A DNA stretch of 64,000 nt from Pyropia haitanensis (Eukaryota; Rhodophyta; Bangiophyceae; Bangiales; Bangiaceae), in assembly GCA_008729055.1 (NCBI GenBank), contig SDUX01000010.1, positions 1,116,001-1,180,000 of the forward strand, in the 5' to 3' direction. The position numbers and the translations under genes are program-made. Positions 1 through 10,150 of the stretch are shown piece by piece (within the stretch, counting starts at the first letter, position 1; every line of letters begins with the position of its first letter). The notes under the pieces are model-generated. The model saw nothing but the letters and a program-made list of their open reading frames with translations, ran no database searches and had not been told where the DNA came from.

Positions 1-25
1 CGCTGCCGCCCGGGTGCTGTCGTCC

Positions 26-2317
26 ATGGCGTCCTCCCTGGGCGGCCCGGGCAGCGGCTGGCCGCCGCTCTCTCCCGCCGTCAGTGGTAGCGGCGCTGCG
101 GCGGCGGGGGCGGGCGGGGGCCCGACGAAGGCCGGCGGCGGCCAGTACTACCCGTCCTGGTCGGGCGGCGGCACCTATGGCGGCCCGCCAGACGGTGGGC
201 AGTACGGCTCGCATCCGCTCGCGGCGGCGGGCGGCACGGGTGGCGGGCGGCCGTCCCAACATGGCGGCGGCGGCAGTGGCGGCGGTGGTGGCGGCGTGCC
301 CGCCGACGGCAGCGCCGCGGCGTCGGCGGCGGCGGGGACGCCCCCCGCGGCGCCCGCGCTGGCGCCCGCCGCGTACGCGGCGTACGGCCACACGCACGGC
401 GGGGCGGTAGCATTTGGGGCGGCAGAGCCCGGCCGGCCCCTCAGCGGCGCGCCGCCGCCCTACTACCACCACCCGCTGGCAGGCGGTGACGGCCACGGCG
501 GCGGCCACTCCATGCCACCGCTGCACCCCAAGGAGCCCACCGGGGCGGCCGCCCACAGGGACGGCAGGCCTGGCGGGGGTGACCCGTCCGCCGCGCTGTC
601 GGGCCACTACTATCGGCAAGATGGCGGCGGCGGCGGCGGCGGCCACCCTTCCGACCACCCAAACGGGCCGGCCTATGGCCACGGGCGGCCAGGCCCGCCA
701 TCGTGGACGCCGACGGGGGTGCCACGCTCCGACGCCGCGCCCACTGGACCGCTCACCGCCCTCCCCGGCGGCGGCGGCGGCGGGTACGGTCCGCTCGGCG
801 CGCACCCGGTGGCGCCGCTCCACTTTTCCGGCGTCGGCCGCGCGGACCTGTCCTTTTCGACCATCACGGGCACAACGACGGCGGGGTCCTCGCCCGGCGG
901 AATACTCATGTCCCCGCTGTCGGCGGTCGCGCCGCCAGGGGGGGGGAGCGCCAGCGCCCCTGTCGGGGGGGGAACTGCCGGAGGGGCGGCGGGTGGCGGG
1001 CTTATTGCCGCCCCGGGCGCGCCGCCAGGGGGCGCCTACGGGGGGGGGGGGCTCGCGGGCGTGCCGGGCGTCCCGCCGGGCGGCGCGTACGGCGCGGGCT
1101 TCTCGTCGGCCTTTCCGGGGTACCTCGGCCGCGGCGGGCCGCCGCTGCTCGGGCCGCCTGCGCCCGACGGGGGAGCCCACCTGGGGGGACTCCCGCCGCC
1201 AGGGATGGGCGGCGGCGGCCTCGGTGGGCCCGTCGGCGGTGCGGGCGGCGGCCTGGCCGGCCACGGCGGCGGCATGGGCGGCGGTGTGGGCGGCGGCGGC
1301 GGCGGCGGCGCGGCCGCCGCCCCTCCAGCCGAGCACCTGTGCGCGCAGTGCCCGCGGACGTTTTCCAAGTCGTGGCGCCTGCAGGCGCACGTGCGCGTCG
1401 CGCACCTGGGCGTCCGCCAGTTCAAGTGCGACACTTGCGCCAAGCGGTTCCCCTTCCGGTCGGACCTGCTCAAGCACACCCGCGAGGTGCACCTCAAGCA
1501 CCGGCCGTACGCGTGCTCCGCGTGCGCGCACGGCTTTGCGGCGGCGTCCAAGCTCAAGGCCCACTTCGAGTCGGTGCACGAAAAGAAGCGGCCGTACGTG
1601 TGCGAGGAGGCGGGCTGCACCAAGCGGTTTGGGTACAAGAGCGACCTGAAGAAGCACCACCTCGCCATCCACCAGTTGTGCAAGCCGTACGTGTGCGCCG
1701 CGTGCTCGGCGAGCTTCAGCCGCCGCTACTACCTCAACCGCCACATGCGGGCGGTGCACGCGGCGGGCGTCGCGGCGCCAGCCGAGGGGGGGGGGGGGGC
1801 GGGGGGGGGGGGGGGGCCTGGGGGGAGTCGCCGGCCCGCCTGGCCCGCACGAGGGGGCGCTCCTCATGACGGGAGGAGGGGGGGGGGTGGTTTGAGGGGC
1901 GCATGCCGCACCCATCTCCGTTTGTATTGTTGTTGTTTGGTTTCTCTCTTGCCTGCGTTTCTCGTTTCTTGTTGCAGTGGCTGCGAGGGGTGGCGTCCGG
2001 TGGGGTGCCGGCACGCCTTACTTGTGCTCCCCGCTGTGTGTAAAGTGACGTTCCCAGTCTGCGCGTGTTCTGTTCCTCGTCCCACGTGGGCCGTGTGCCC
2101 GCGGTCTGGCGCTCGGGGAGGACACGCCCTGATCATTGCATTATCAGCGAGGAAGACCCTGCCAGTGTGCGTCGGGGATGCTTCCACGGGCTGCAGCACT
2201 GCCGCGTCCCACGGCGAGCATCCGAGCACGCCACACGGACACGACAGCGCGGGAGGCTGTGTAGCTCCGCGGTCGAGGGAAAAACGCAGGAGGCGAAGTA
2301 CAGGGCGGACTGGTTAA
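26..2317 (+). CDS. C2H2 zinc-finger protein with five fingers
   Basis: Probable nuclear DNA-binding regulator. The first 430 or so residues are Gly/Pro/Ala-rich with scattered His and Tyr, probably disordered. Five consecutive C2H2 fingers follow at about residues 439-578. Their cores include CAQCPRTFSKSWRL, CDTCAKRFPFRSDL, CSACAHGFAAASKL, an expanded finger 4 starting CEEAGCTKRF, and CAACSASFSRRYYL. TFIIIA-like linkers are only partly conserved. The first ATG is at 26, but the frame is open to the window edge, so the N-terminus may lie outside. After finger 5 the frame crosses G-runs at 1784-1816 and continues through Cys/Leu-rich, T-rich DNA that looks like 3' UTR. A one-base change in the G-run would end the protein near 1893, which I think is more likely. 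A similar five-finger protein lies at 39.7-42.4 kb. DNA target unknown. Confidence 0.85.
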   Translation: MASSLGGPGSGWPPLSPAVSGSGAAAAGAGGGPTKAGGGQYYPSWSGGGTYGGPPDGGQYGSHPLAAAGGTGGGRPSQHGGGGSGGGGGGVPADGSAAASAAAGTPPAAPALAPAAYAAYGHTHGGAVAFGAAEPGRPLSGAPPPYYHHPLAGGDGHGGGHSMPPLHPKEPTGAAAHRDGRPGGGDPSAALSGHYYRQDGGGGGGGHPSDHPNGPAYGHGRPGPPSWTPTGVPRSDAAPTGPLTALPGGGGGGYGPLGAHPVAPLHFSGVGRADLSFSTITGTTTAGSSPGGILMSPLSAVAPPGGGSASAPVGGGTAGGAAGGGLIAAPGAPPGGAYGGGGLAGVPGVPPGGAYGAGFSSAFPGYLGRGGPPLLGPPAPDGGAHLGGLPPPGMGGGGLGGPVGGAGGGLAGHGGGMGGGVGGGGGGGAAAAPPAEHLCAQCPRTFSKSWRLQAHVRVAHLGVRQFKCDTCAKRFPFRSDLLKHTREVHLKHRPYACSACAHGFAAASKLKAHFESVHEKKRPYVCEEAGCTKRFGYKSDLKKHHLAIHQLCKPYVCAACSASFSRRYYLNRHMRAVHAAGVAAPAEGGGGAGGGGGPGGSRRPAWPARGGAPHDGRRGGGGLRGACRTHLRLYCCCLVSLLPAFLVSCCSGCEGWRPVGCRHALLVLPAVCKVTFPVCACSVPRPTWAVCPRSGARGGHALIIALSARKTLPVCVGDASTGCSTAASHGEHPSTPHGHDSAGGCVAPRSREKRRRRSTGRTG

Positions 2318-2542
2318 AGGGACAGGTCCCACGCGGCTGTCACGGGCAAGCGCCCTCTACCACAGAGGTGCACTCCAAACAGCCTCGCCATGCCCCCGCA
2401 TACGCCCACAAGCCACTCAACCACCCACCCACCGCGACGCCGCCCCCCACATCCCCTACCCACCCGGCCGCTTCACCTCGACTCACAAACCACACAATCC
2501 ATTCATTCCCCCCCGCCCCCCCCCCCCCCCCCCCAACCCCCG

Positions 2543-5284
2543 TCACCGTTTGCGCGGCCGCGCTGGCGCAGTACTGCCCAGCAGCGCCTCCCAGTCGTCA
2601 GCCTCGGTCTTGCGTGACGCCGCCGCGGCGGCCAGGCGGCCCAGCGGCCGGCCCGACGCGGACGACGGTGGCGGGGGCGCGGCGGCGGCGGCGGCGGCGG
2701 CGGTGGAGCGGCCGGGCGCGGGGCGGCCACCACCACGGCCAGCGGGCGACCGCCGCGGCGGTGCCTCCGCCGACGTGGTGGGTGGCCCGGCCGGCCGGCC
2801 GGGCGCACCGCCGGCGCCCAGGCCGCCGAGACTGCCGAAGCTCCCGCCCGGCGGCCGGCGGCCGCCCGCGGGCGACGCGGCAGGCGCCCCAAAAAACGCA
2901 TCGACCGACGTGGTGGACCCGCCCGGCCGGCCACCGCCGGTGGCAGCCGCCGCCGCCGCCGCTGCCGCTGCCGCCTCTTCCTCGTCGTCATCGCCGCCGC
3001 CGCCGCCGCCAAACGTGTCGTCCAGGTCGCCCCAGTCCGAGCCCGCGTCGTCGGCATCGTCGGTGGCGGCGGCGGGGGAGGGGGCGGCGGCGGCGGGGCC
3101 GCCAAAGGGCGATGGGCGACCGCCACTCATCACCGCCGCCCCGCCCATCCGACCCGACGGCCGCGACGATGCGGCGGAGCCGGGTGGGCCGTTGCCCGTG
3201 GCGGCGGGCGCCGCGGCGGCGACCGGCGTCGCGGCGGACGAGGACCACGAGTCAGAGCCGAAGCCGACGCCCGCGCCCGCCCGCTGGGTGGCCGCAGCGG
3301 CCGCGGCGGCGTCCATCCCCCCTCCTCCTCCGCCACCGGCCGCCCCCCCCATCCCCCCGCCACCCCCATTCGCCACGGCCGCACCGGCGCCCGTCTTGAG
3401 CAGCGCAGACGTTAGCAACGAGAGGGAGGACATGCCCCAGCCCGCCGCGCCGAGGCCACCGCTCGCGCCCGACCCGCCGGCCGCCCCCGCCGGCGCGCCC
3501 TTGGCCGCCGCCGACGCGGCGGCGGCATCGGCGGCGCGCCCCATGTCGGCAGAGTGCGCTTCCAGGCGGGGCATCAGCGCGGCGAGCAGCGCAAACGCCG
3601 CCGCCCGCACGTCCGCGGCAGCGTCGACAAGGCACGGCGCAGCGGCCGGCAACACCCGCACCGCCGCGTCGGGGGTTGAGTAGAGGGGCACCGCCGCGAG
3701 GAGGGCGGCGAGCGCGGCTGACCGCGCTGGCGGGAAGGGGTCCTTGAGGGCGCGGAGGAACGCCGGCAGGAGCACCTTGGCCCGCGCCGTCGGCGTCAGC
3801 CGTGACGCAAGCTTGCCAATGCACACCGTCGTGTTGGTGCGGATGGCGGGCTCCGCGTCCAGCTGCAGCCGCGCAAAGTGCCCCATCAACGTGACGTTGA
3901 GGTGCTTGTCCGTCAGCCTGGGCGCAATGGCCAGGCTCGACTTGACCGCCGCGTCCCGGAGGGCGGGCGAGTTCGCATCGGAAAACGCGGCGACGAGCCC
4001 CCCAAACACCCCCCCATTGATGTCCGCGTCGGAGAGGGCGGGCGCAAAGGTAGCCAGCTGCGACAAAAGCTCCGTGCGGAGCGACCGGTCCGCGCTGGGC
4101 GCAGCCACCCAGCGGACCACATACGGCGACAGGACGGACGAGGAAAACGCGGCGGCCGGCAAGCGGCCGTGCAGGTGCACCACCACGGCCACGGCGGCGG
4201 CCGACACGACCGTACCACCCGGCGCGACGCCCACAGCCGCCGCCGCACTCCCCGCGCCGCCGCCCCCCGCTAACGCCGCCGCCATGACCGTGCCGTCGAG
4301 GAGCGGCAGCAGCTTGTGGACACAAAAGCCGTCGGGCAGCCCCGCCGTCGCACCCGGGATCTTGGCCAGGAAGGCCTCCCGCTCGACGGCGCCCTTGAGC
4401 GCGAGGTCCTCGACAAACAGGTTGGCCGTCACAAACGGGGACCGCGACAGCGCGGGAAGGTTTACCACCTCCCCCACCGGCGCACGGGCGGCGGGGTTGG
4501 AGGCGAGCAGCTTTTGGTAGGCGGGCAGGAGGCCCTTGGGGATGCACCCCACGTTGCGCAGCTGCTCCGCCGACGTGAACGCCCGCGAGTGCACCTCGTA
4601 AATGAGGCACCCGTACGCCCACGAGTCGACCGCCGACACGGGCCCGGCGGCGATGCCCGCCCAGTCGCCGCGGGCCATCTCGGGCGCCATGTAACGGGCG
4701 AACTGAAGGTCCGCAATCCCGACCGACGGCAGCGACGTTGCCGCGGTCGACGCGGTGCACGCGGCGTCAAAGCCGCCCAGCCGCCAGTCCCCCCCCGCCG
4801 TCACAAATACCGTCGCGGGGGACAGGCGGCCGTGGAGTTTGCCCGACGAGTGGAGGAAACCGAGCGCGCGGGAGAGCGTGAAGAGCCCCCACAGCAGCGC
4901 CGACGGCGGCGGCGGGGTGTCCGACGCGAGCAGGTGGGACAGCGGCACCGCCGCCTCGGTCGCAATGTACAGCGTACCGTCGGGGGCGTCAGCCGAGTCA
5001 ACGTACCGGAGCACGTCGGGGTGGCGTACCGACCGGAGCTGCCGCAGCGCAGCGCGCGCCAGGTCGGCCCGTGCGGGACCGCGGGACGGCGCAATGCCGC
5101 CCCCACCCCCCGCCTTGGCAGGCACGTGCGCAAGGACGAGCGCGGGGCTGCCATCCTCCTTCTTGGTCGACCGGTGGAGGGTGAAGAGCGGCGACGGGTC
5201 TGCACACGGGATGGACTCGCCGAGAGTGTAGCCAAACCCGAGGTCCTTGACCATCAGCTTTTGAAGGTTCTGTAGGTACTGCAT
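2543..5284 (-). CDS. SCY1-like (SCYL1-type) pseudokinase with HEAT-type repeats
   Basis: 913 residues from the ATG at 5284 (MQYLQNLQKLM). That start matches the point where similarity to the SCY1 family begins, although the frame is open further upstream. The N-terminal third is a protein-kinase fold that is catalytically degenerate: the HRD region reads LHGRLSPATVF, the DFG region reads LGGFDAA, and an APEMARGDW segment precedes DSWAYGCLIYEV. The middle part (about 370-620) is helical and typical of the HEAT repeats of SCYL proteins. The last 280 residues are Ala/Gly-rich with acidic patches, and the protein ends in the basic sequence RPRKR. Metazoan SCYL1 works in COPI-dependent Golgi-to-ER traffic and tRNA export; the role here is inferred from family only. 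It converges with the zinc-finger gene to its left. Confidence 0.88.
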   Translation of the reverse strand: MQYLQNLQKLMVKDLGFGYTLGESIPCADPSPLFTLHRSTKKEDGSPALVLAHVPAKAGGGGGIAPSRGPARADLARAALRQLRSVRHPDVLRYVDSADAPDGTLYIATEAAVPLSHLLASDTPPPPSALLWGLFTLSRALGFLHSSGKLHGRLSPATVFVTAGGDWRLGGFDAACTASTAATSLPSVGIADLQFARYMAPEMARGDWAGIAAGPVSAVDSWAYGCLIYEVHSRAFTSAEQLRNVGCIPKGLLPAYQKLLASNPAARAPVGEVVNLPALSRSPFVTANLFVEDLALKGAVEREAFLAKIPGATAGLPDGFCVHKLLPLLDGTVMAAALAGGGGAGSAAAAVGVAPGGTVVSAAAVAVVVHLHGRLPAAAFSSSVLSPYVVRWVAAPSADRSLRTELLSQLATFAPALSDADINGGVFGGLVAAFSDANSPALRDAAVKSSLAIAPRLTDKHLNVTLMGHFARLQLDAEPAIRTNTTVCIGKLASRLTPTARAKVLLPAFLRALKDPFPPARSAALAALLAAVPLYSTPDAAVRVLPAAAPCLVDAAADVRAAAFALLAALMPRLEAHSADMGRAADAAAASAAAKGAPAGAAGGSGASGGLGAAGWGMSSLSLLTSALLKTGAGAAVANGGGGGMGGAAGGGGGGGMDAAAAAAATQRAGAGVGFGSDSWSSSAATPVAAAAPAATGNGPPGSAASSRPSGRMGGAAVMSGGRPSPFGGPAAAAPSPAAATDDADDAGSDWGDLDDTFGGGGGGDDDEEEAAAAAAAAAAATGGGRPGGSTTSVDAFFGAPAASPAGGRRPPGGSFGSLGGLGAGGAPGRPAGPPTTSAEAPPRRSPAGRGGGRPAPGRSTAAAAAAAAPPPPSSASGRPLGRLAAAAASRKTEADDWEALLGSTAPARPRKR

Positions 5285-6441
5285 CGTGCCCGCGCAGGGG
5301 GGACGGGGCGCCGCCGCGCCGCCGCGCCGCCGCGCCAACGACCAGAACCTGGGGGGGGGGGGGAGGGAAGCGCGGATGTGCACCGGTGGCCGCCGCGCGG
5401 CCCACGGCGGCCCGAGATGACCACAGGAAGCAGCGCGGATGCTTTCCAGCCCGCTCAGGGACGACAAAACAGCGGCCAAGACAAGCAGGCAACCGAAGGG
5501 ATGGCGCGGGGTGGGACGCCCACCGCGCGGCCGGCAAGCAAACCCGGTGGTTGCTGTCTGCTGGTCGCCGTGGCGGCCGCCAAGAGGAGTGCAACCGGCC
5601 ATCTGGCGGTCGAGGCTCCGTCAGCATACCTGTTTCAGTCCGTTGGTGTGGGAGACTTTGCCGTGTTCCCTCGTCAATTGATCTTGATTAATGTATTTAC
5701 ACAACTCATTTGAATTGACATACATTCATATGTGAAGGTGATTGTAATTTAGCAGCACTTGAATTATAAGCTCATTGTCAGTTGCCGTGGACCATGTGAC
5801 AGCCTCCTGACAGTCGTGGACCAGATGCCTCGTGGGAGCCGTTTGCACGGAAGGGGTGTGCGCCCGCGAATCTTTTCGAGCGAGCTTTGGTCGCGCAGAG
5901 AGGGCGTGTCCACGCCCGAGTGGCGCTCCCCCCTTTGACGGTAATTGCCCCAAACCGACGCCCCCGCTGTCCTTGGCGCAGCCCTCGCCCTCCCCCGCGC
6001 ACCCCTGCCCTTGACCCCTCTGGAAGGGGTCGATTGGCAACGCCCTCGCCAGCACCCTGCCCCGGAGACACTCGACCCCCCTTCCCGGCCGCGAGCCGCC
6101 TCGTGCGCACCCCGCCCGACGTCTCGGCCGGCCGTGGCAGCCGGTGGCGGCGGCCCCTGTTCCTGCTTCCCCACCCGTACGCTCCCGGCTCCTTCCAGCG
6201 TCCGTCCGTTGTTGCCGTCGGCGCAGATTCTGCGCGGCTTGGCGGTTTGTTTGCTCTCAGCTGTGCTCGTGCCGTCGACGCCGCGGCCAGCCACGACCTC
6301 CTCGAGCGCCGCACCTTGGCTGTGTCCGTCCGCCTTTTGCGACTGCTGCGACGTTCGTGCCCTCCCAGCAGCCCCCCTCTGTTTCCCTTCTCCCCTCCCC
6401 TCTTGTTTTGGTCTTTTTTCGTTTGGGGCGGAACCGCCGCC
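5285..6441. other. Divergent intergenic region with an AT-rich island
   Basis: This region separates the SCY1-like gene (-) from the gene starting at 6442 (+), so it must hold both promoters. An island of clearly lower GC content at about 5640-5790 stands out from its surroundings and is the best place for a bidirectional, nucleosome-poor promoter. The stretch just before 6442 is pyrimidine-rich, as expected for a 5' leader here. No gene is supported. Confidence 0.5.
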
Positions 6442-7367
6442 ATGAAGCGTCCACGGGGCGTCGGCTGGGCGTGGCCCGTGATGGACGAGGCGGACGATGG
6501 TAGCGGTGGTGGGAAGGGTGCTGATGGGGACGGCGGCGGTGGTGCAGACGAATCGATGGACATGGGCGGCGGCGGCGGCGGCGGCGGCGCGCCCGCGTCG
6601 CCCCCCCCCATGCCCCCGCCGACGGCGAAGCGTCACCGTCCCGGCGTGGGGTGGTGGCCGGCCGCCCTGCCGACGGCGGCCGGTAGCAGTGGCGGCGGCG
6701 GCGGCGGCGGCGGCGTGAGCGGCGTCGGCGGCGGCTGGGGCAGCGCCGCGCCGCCTGGCGGTGGCGGCGGCGCGACCACCTGGGCCGCCACCGGCCGCGC
6801 GTGCGCGGCCGCCGACGGCGGCCTGCCGCCGCCGTCGCCCGCGGGGGTGGCGGCGACGGCGGATCGGGCGGGGTCGGTCGAGGCGCCGGGGGGAGGCGGC
6901 TGGGCATGGGGGGGGGGCCGGGGCCGCCGGCCGCCGCCGCGTGGGGTGATGGCGGCGGCAGTGTCGCCGGTGGTGGCGGCGGCGGCGGCGGTGGGGGCGG
7001 CGGCGGCGGGGGTGGTGGCTGGCGGGGCGCCTCCCCACCGGCGGGCTGGTCTACGCCGGGGTTGGCGGCCTGGCCTGGCGGCCCGCCGCCGGCCATGGCG
7101 AGTGTGGCGGGTGTGGTGGCGGGCGGCGTGGGGGGCGCGCGGCGGGTGGTAGCGCTGCCGCCGCCGCCACCGGCGGCGCCGTCGCCGCTGCCGTCGCCGC
7201 CACTGCTCGGGCCGCCCCCGTCGGCACCGTGGGCGGGTCGGTCTCCGCGCTGCGGGGGGGGTGCGCCCGTTGGCGGCGGCGGTGGCGACAGCGGCGGCGC
7301 GTCGCCACTGCCGGCTCACGGACCGGGTGCGGCCGGCGGCGCGGCCGCCCCTGCCGTGGTGGCCGAC

Positions 7368-7403
<36 letters not shown>

Positions 7404-7559
7404 GCCGCAGCCGCGTCGGCAGACGCGTCGCGCGCGTACGCGGCGGCCAACACGCTGCTCCGCGAGTCGCACGCGCTGCGCCTTGCGCGGCGGCTGCACG
7501 GTGGCGGCGGCGGGGTGGCGCCGGCCGACGCGCCGGCCGGGGCGCACCGCCCTGCATAG
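6442..7559 (+). CDS. Unassigned Gly/Ala-rich protein, one homopolymer frameshift
   Basis: I do not recognise the family. The ATG at 6442 sits in a good context (GCCGCCATGA) and gives MKRPRGVGWAWPVMDEAD, with a second basic patch (AKRHRPGVGWW) about 60 residues later; the two similar motifs could be nuclear localisation or docking elements. The starting frame stops at 7152 after turning Arg-rich. In the frame ending at 7559, sequence after the G-run at about 6908-6918 looks coding, so the gene probably reads through with a one-base correction there. The C-terminus has a long Ala run and then a predicted amphipathic helix containing AANTLLRESHALRLARRL. The T-rich sequence right after the TAG resembles the 3' UTRs of neighbouring genes. 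Confidence 0.5.
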
Positions 7560-9189
7560 GGATCCCTGCCGCGGGGGGTGTATTTTTTGTTTTTTGAAGC
7601 GGGGGGAGCTGGGGGCTGGGGCGGGGAGAAGGGTGGCTGGAAGAGCGTGGCTGGAAGAAGGTCGAGCTGCCGCTGGCGGCCTACGGGCACGCGCCCACTG
7701 TGTTGTGTTTTTTTGTTTATTTTTTTGCGTGAACCCCACTGTTGCTCCCGTGAGCCGGGCCGCGCGCATGCCGACGGACCTCGCGGCGGCGGCGGCGGCG
7801 GCGGCGGCTGCGGCGGCGGCGGCGGCGGCGGCGGCGTCAGCGGTGGGCGGTCCGCCGGTGGGGCGAGCACCTCTGATGACGGGGGTGGCGGTGGGGCGCC
7901 CGGCGTGGCCGTAGTGGGAGACGCCGCGGCGCGCACACTGGCTGGACACGCGTGAGGGTGGCGCCGCCTGGAGCGCGGCCGGCACACGCCGCAGACGCAC
8001 GCGGCGGTTGGTCGTGGCGGCCACGGCGGCGCTTTGTTGTCTTGCTTTTTTTTGGGCCGTGGCGGCAGCGGGGTGGGTGGCACGCCTGTACTGACAGGGT
8101 GCGACGGCCGGGGTGGCGGGAGCGGCGGTCGCCGCTAACCTCCCCCCCTTCTCAAACCCCTGCTGCTGTCCACCACGGCCTTGCTACGCCACTTCCTGAA
8201 GGCGCCGCCACGAAAGGAGCCGCGCCCGCCGCTGCCGCTGCGGCCTCTGCCGGCAGCGGCCGCCGCCCGCGCACGGTGAGGGGTAGCGCCGCCAGCGGCG
8301 GCACGCGGTGCAGCACACCCCCAGCAGCAGGCCCACCCATGACTGACCGGACGCCCCCACCAGGCGGGTAGGGCGGGGGGGATGGTAGGGCGGGATGGGG
8401 GGCCGGGCACCCCACTGCCGGTATGGGCGTCACTGCGGACGGTGCCGCCGTCGCCACGGCTGCTGCCGCCGTCGCCGCCGCTGGCGACGGCGCCCCCGCC
8501 ACGGGCACGCAGCGCGTTCCCCCCCAGGCTCGGCCGCAGCGCCACCGCCACCGCCCCACGGCCTGTGCCAGCCGTCCCACCGCGGCGGCACGCGCGTGCG
8601 TTCTTCTCCTCTGCCGGGCCGCAGCCGCCGGCAAGCCGGCCGACTCCCCCCCACCCAAAACACCACGCACCGGTGGCCGACGGGCGCCGCCCGCTGCGCC
8701 CCCAGCCGGCCGGACGGCTCGTGCCCGCGGCGGTGGCCACCGCCCCCCTCAGTCTACTAAGTCTGCATCGGGGGTGCACCTGCACATCCTGTTGCACCCC
8801 CGAGCTTGAGGTGGGGGTCGGGGTCGGAGAGTGGTGGCGGCGGTGGTGGCAGTGGTGAGGAGGGGTCTGCCGTCGAGTCGCCAGCACTTCGTGACCGCCT
8901 CGAGCAGGAAGGAGCCAAGAGAACGCGACCGACACCCGCAGGATTTGTGCCACACAACCACGGAGCCGACCCAAGCCGTGAGACCAGGAAGCCTGAAATA
9001 GCATTGATCCTTATCTTGATCTGCAGAGCAGGCCAGGGTACTTTCGCAAACGCGCTTTCGGTTGTACATCAATCTGGCCGACGAGCGCACGCACACGCGT
9101 ACAGTGCCGGTACAGCATGCGCACGCGGACGCGGTTGACCTCGCCCGCGGACCGAGGGCCTCGGTTCGCTGGCAGCGGCCGCGCGGACG
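7560..9189. other. Intergenic, T-rich 3' flank then GC-rich sequence without a recognisable gene
   Basis: Two T/G-rich patches (about 7578-7600 and 7700-7730) look like transcript-end sequence of the preceding gene. A short Ala-coding GCG repeat lies near 7790-7840. Both strands are open in several frames because stops are rare at this base composition, but none of the translations resembles a known family. Confidence 0.4.
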
Positions 9190-10150
9190 GTGCGCACGTG
9201 GCGTCGTTGGCGGGCGCGAGGCGACGAGGGCCAGACCGTGCGGATGCTGTGCACCCGAATCGGCGCCGCCTTGGACGAGGTGTACGGGCCAGTGCGCGCG
9301 GGGAGGACGGACCGGCCGCTGCCCACCGACTGCCTCCAGTTTTTCGCGCTGCTCAACCGGGAGAGTACCCAGCACGACCCGGAGGGGTTTGTACCGGCGC
9401 CAACAGAGTCTGCCAGCGAGGGGCCTGCGCGGTACCGCCGTGGCGCCATCTACGTACGTTGTCCGCTTTGGTGTCCTGGTGCTGCTGCTGGGCCGACGCC
9501 GTCGGTGATGAGCGTGGCCACTATGCACGACCCGCCGTTCCGACAAGCGTACGAAACTGTCTCTGTGAAACGGCTGACGAGGTCAACGGCGTTTGAACGA
9601 CGTGAGCCAGCTGAGAGGTAGTCGCCGCCGTTGCCGCCGTGCGGCGCCAGCGAGCCTCCATCCACGTCACCTCTCGCCTTCTGTGCTAGTGGTCCTCTCT
9701 CCCGGCGGGTGGCGCGCCGACGGCCGCGGCGGCCGGCGCTGCTGGGGGGCGGCCGCGGGCCTTGCGCCGCCCGGAATGGAGGGGTGGTCCGAAACACGAG
9801 CGGGCGGCCAACTGGGCCAACACCAACTGGGCGCCGTTGACGTCGCCGAACTGGTCATCTACCGCGTGGTGCTGGCGGTGGGGGGATGGGAAAACGCTGG
9901 TAGTGGTCTTTCATGGCACCGTCACCGTCGCTGGGGGGGGTGGCTGGCAAGGGTTTCGATGGGGGAGGCCTGCCCCCACTGGATGTCTTACCAGACGGCA
10001 AGGGCGGTGCCCTCCCGGCATGGCTGGGCCAGAGTGACCATGGCCGACTCCGCACGCTAGCCACTATTGCCTGCACGACGCGAGCGGGCCATCGGCTGGG
10101 GGGTCTCCCCCCCCGAACAGAGCAGACGCGAGCGCAGCAGGGGCAGATGG
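9190..10150 (+). pseudogene. Decayed class-3 (diacylglycerol-type) lipase
   Basis: Fragments in shifting frames follow the order of a class-3 lipase related to sn-1 diacylglycerol lipases. A helical upstream part (near 9190-9400) contains DCLQFFALLNRES. At 9892-9930 a strand reads KTLVVVFHGTVTV, like the conserved RGT strand before the lid. At 10019-10057 comes HGWARVTMADSAR, directly followed by a stop, and RAGHRLGGL near 10081 sits where the GHSLGG nucleophile elbow should be, without the Ser. The match spans three frames with stops and no convincing splice sites, so I read it as a relic. Coding content is weaker than in the surrounding real genes. A heavily spliced functional gene is a less likely alternative. 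Confidence 0.35.

Noticed and set aside
7769..7914. 48-residue Ala-run protein starting MPTDLAAAA
   Set aside because: Almost entirely a GCG repeat; no upstream or downstream support.
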